Source of the DNA: TC-15 sp034437275
GTDB taxonomy: Bacteria; Chloroflexota; Anaerolineae; Aggregatilineales; Aggregatilineaceae
Assembly: GCA_034437275.1 (NCBI GenBank)
Contig: DAOTUD010000126.1
Coordinates: 1-5,650 of the forward strand
DNA length: 5,650 nucleotides
Reading direction: 5' to 3'
The notes beneath the pieces are model-generated. The model worked only from the letters and a program-made list of their open reading frames with translations, was not told the origin of the DNA and did not search any database. Positions 4,687-5,650 of this stretch are shown piece after piece (the stretch's first letter is position 1; each line of letters begins with the position of its first letter). A program made the translations under genes and the position numbers.

Positions 4687-5580
4687 ATGGAGATTATACT
4701 CGTTGTTTGGGGAATTTTATCCATATTTTCAGCTATAAGCTTATGGAATGAGTTGTTCGATGGTGCAGAAGTTCCGGGAAGCGATGGTGAAAACCCGATA
4801 ATGGCGATTGTCGCACTGATAATCGTCATAGTTTTTTTGCTACTAGGTGCGATTTGGGTGCCAATTTATCCATTTCATAAGCTCTATACGTGGTATCAGG
4901 ATCAGCAACATGATGCCCAGATTAAGGAAAGACGCCGACAAGAGGCTGAAGCTGCACGTAGAAAGGGAGAAAAGGCGAGACAGGAAGAAGAGGAACGTAA
5001 AAATCTGGTGCATCAGGCGAGAGCCAAAGCGGAGCGCCTGATGCAAGAAGGGCGTGCTCAGGGTTATATTTTTCTCGCATTGTATCCCCGTTCTCACGAA
5101 AATTATCTTACTCAATATCAATATAGGATTATGAAACAAGTAGGATGGAATGTTCTCGATTTTGACTTAGATTTACATTTCGGAGGATATCCTCATTTTC
5201 ACTATGGGGACCTTACTATACCAGAGGGTGATATTCCAAATACCTCCACTATCTGGATATCTATGAGGGCAGTTGCTTGCAGCGGTTCTTTATATACATT
5301 CAAGCCTGTGCTAGCAGAAGACTGGCAGATAAATGTCTATGGTGATGATGAAGAAATTCAATTGTACCTCGAAAATGGGAATCTTAAATTAAAGCAGAAA
5401 TTACAGCTTGAATACAAATTAACAAATCGTGATCGCGAAAGCCTAGTTGGCGATGAAGTCTTCGCTACTTTCACGATCTTTCCTAAGGTGTCGACTGTTC
5501 TCAATGGATGGACTGAAGTAGATAATGCTTGGCGGGCAGATTTCTATCTCCTCTTCAAAGCAAAGCTCGTCACCGAATAA
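4687..5580 (+). CDS. Membrane-anchored coiled-coil protein, function unknown
   Basis: The product is 297 residues and I do not recognise the family. Two hydrophobic helices lie at about residues 2-20 and 38-61, separated by an acidic loop (NELFDGAEVPGSDGEN). Residues 72-124 are highly charged and Arg/Glu/Gln-rich (for example ERRRQEAEAARRKGEKARQE), typical of a cytoplasmic coiled coil or long helix. Residues 125-297 form a separate domain rich in aromatic and beta-prone stretches (YIFLALYPRSHENYLTQY, WNVLDFDLDLHFGGYPHFHYGD, TIWISMRAVACSG). A short predicted-loop helix/turn region (DDEEIQLYLENGNLKLKQKLQLEYKL) precedes its final third. It has one cysteine (198) and no obvious catalytic motif. 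The ATG at 4687 is preceded by GGAAGTGA (4671-4678), close to the full anti-Shine-Dalgarno complement. A GTG at 4675 would add four residues but sits inside that site. The codons are AT-rich. The gene follows the zinc-ribbon pair on the same strand with no promoter seen between, and it ends at a strong terminator. Confidence 0.78.
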   Translation: MEIILVVWGILSIFSAISLWNELFDGAEVPGSDGENPIMAIVALIIVIVFLLLGAIWVPIYPFHKLYTWYQDQQHDAQIKERRRQEAEAARRKGEKARQEEEERKNLVHQARAKAERLMQEGRAQGYIFLALYPRSHENYLTQYQYRIMKQVGWNVLDFDLDLHFGGYPHFHYGDLTIPEGDIPNTSTIWISMRAVACSGSLYTFKPVLAEDWQINVYGDDEEIQLYLENGNLKLKQKLQLEYKLTNRDRESLVGDEVFATFTIFPKVSTVLNGWTEVDNAWRADFYLLFKAKLVTE

Positions 5581-5600
5581 TCTCTACCTGCTGTCATTGG

Positions 5601-5628
5601 AGGGGAAATCGCCGGATTTCCCCTTTTT
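5601..5628 (+). terminator. Strong intrinsic terminator
   Basis: AGGGGAAATC (5601-5610) pairs perfectly with GATTTCCCCT (5615-5624) around the tetraloop GCCG, and a run of five T follows (5624-5628). This is a classic Rho-independent terminator 20 bases past the stop of the coiled-coil membrane gene, marking the end of the zinc-ribbon/membrane transcript. The stem is also foldable on the minus strand, but no long T-run is present there. Confidence 0.9.
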
Positions 5629-5650
5629 CGCGTAGTGCATATTGTCTAGG

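Noticed and set aside
4542..4829. A minus-strand frame of 95 codons across the decayed copy and the start of the membrane gene
   Set aside because: No ribosome-binding site or recognisable motif, and it is antisense to features that explain the region better.

Overview
The window looks like chromosome from a GC-rich bacterium. Chloroflexota (Anaerolineae-like) is my best guess, from the Thr/Pro-rich lipoprotein linker ending in repeated 'PTATPxxP'-type motifs and from the overall protein style. This is an inference from style, not a marker-gene result. No rRNA, tRNA, CRISPR array or insertion sequence is visible.

Layout. (1) Bases 139-1276, plus strand: a two-gene unit encoding a small three-helix membrane protein and, 13 bases after its stop, a secreted lipoprotein. 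A strong inverted repeat lies upstream. (2) Bases 1361-4020, minus strand: a conserved housekeeping cluster read yebC, ruvC, ruvA, thyX. A consensus-like promoter (TATAAT) lies upstream of yebC, and a terminator-like hairpin lies between yebC and ruvC. RuvC and RuvA handle Holliday junctions. ThyX makes dTMP for DNA synthesis. YebC/PmpR is a family implicated in transcriptional regulation and, for some members, translation. The usual third partner, ruvB, is absent from the cluster, and thyX sits where it would be expected. (3) Bases about 4150-5628, plus strand: an AT-richer segment. It holds a 63-residue eight-cysteine zinc-ribbon protein, a decayed tandem copy of that gene exactly 180 bases downstream, and a 297-residue membrane-anchored coiled-coil protein of unknown function. 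A strong intrinsic terminator closes it. The base composition changes sharply from the ruv cluster (38 of 60 G+C in bases 3001-3060, 21 of 60 in 5161-5220), so this segment looks like an accessory module.

The zinc-ribbon/membrane module with its broken duplicate is the least explained part of the window. The housekeeping cluster is confidently identified. The first two genes can be described structurally but not assigned a function.
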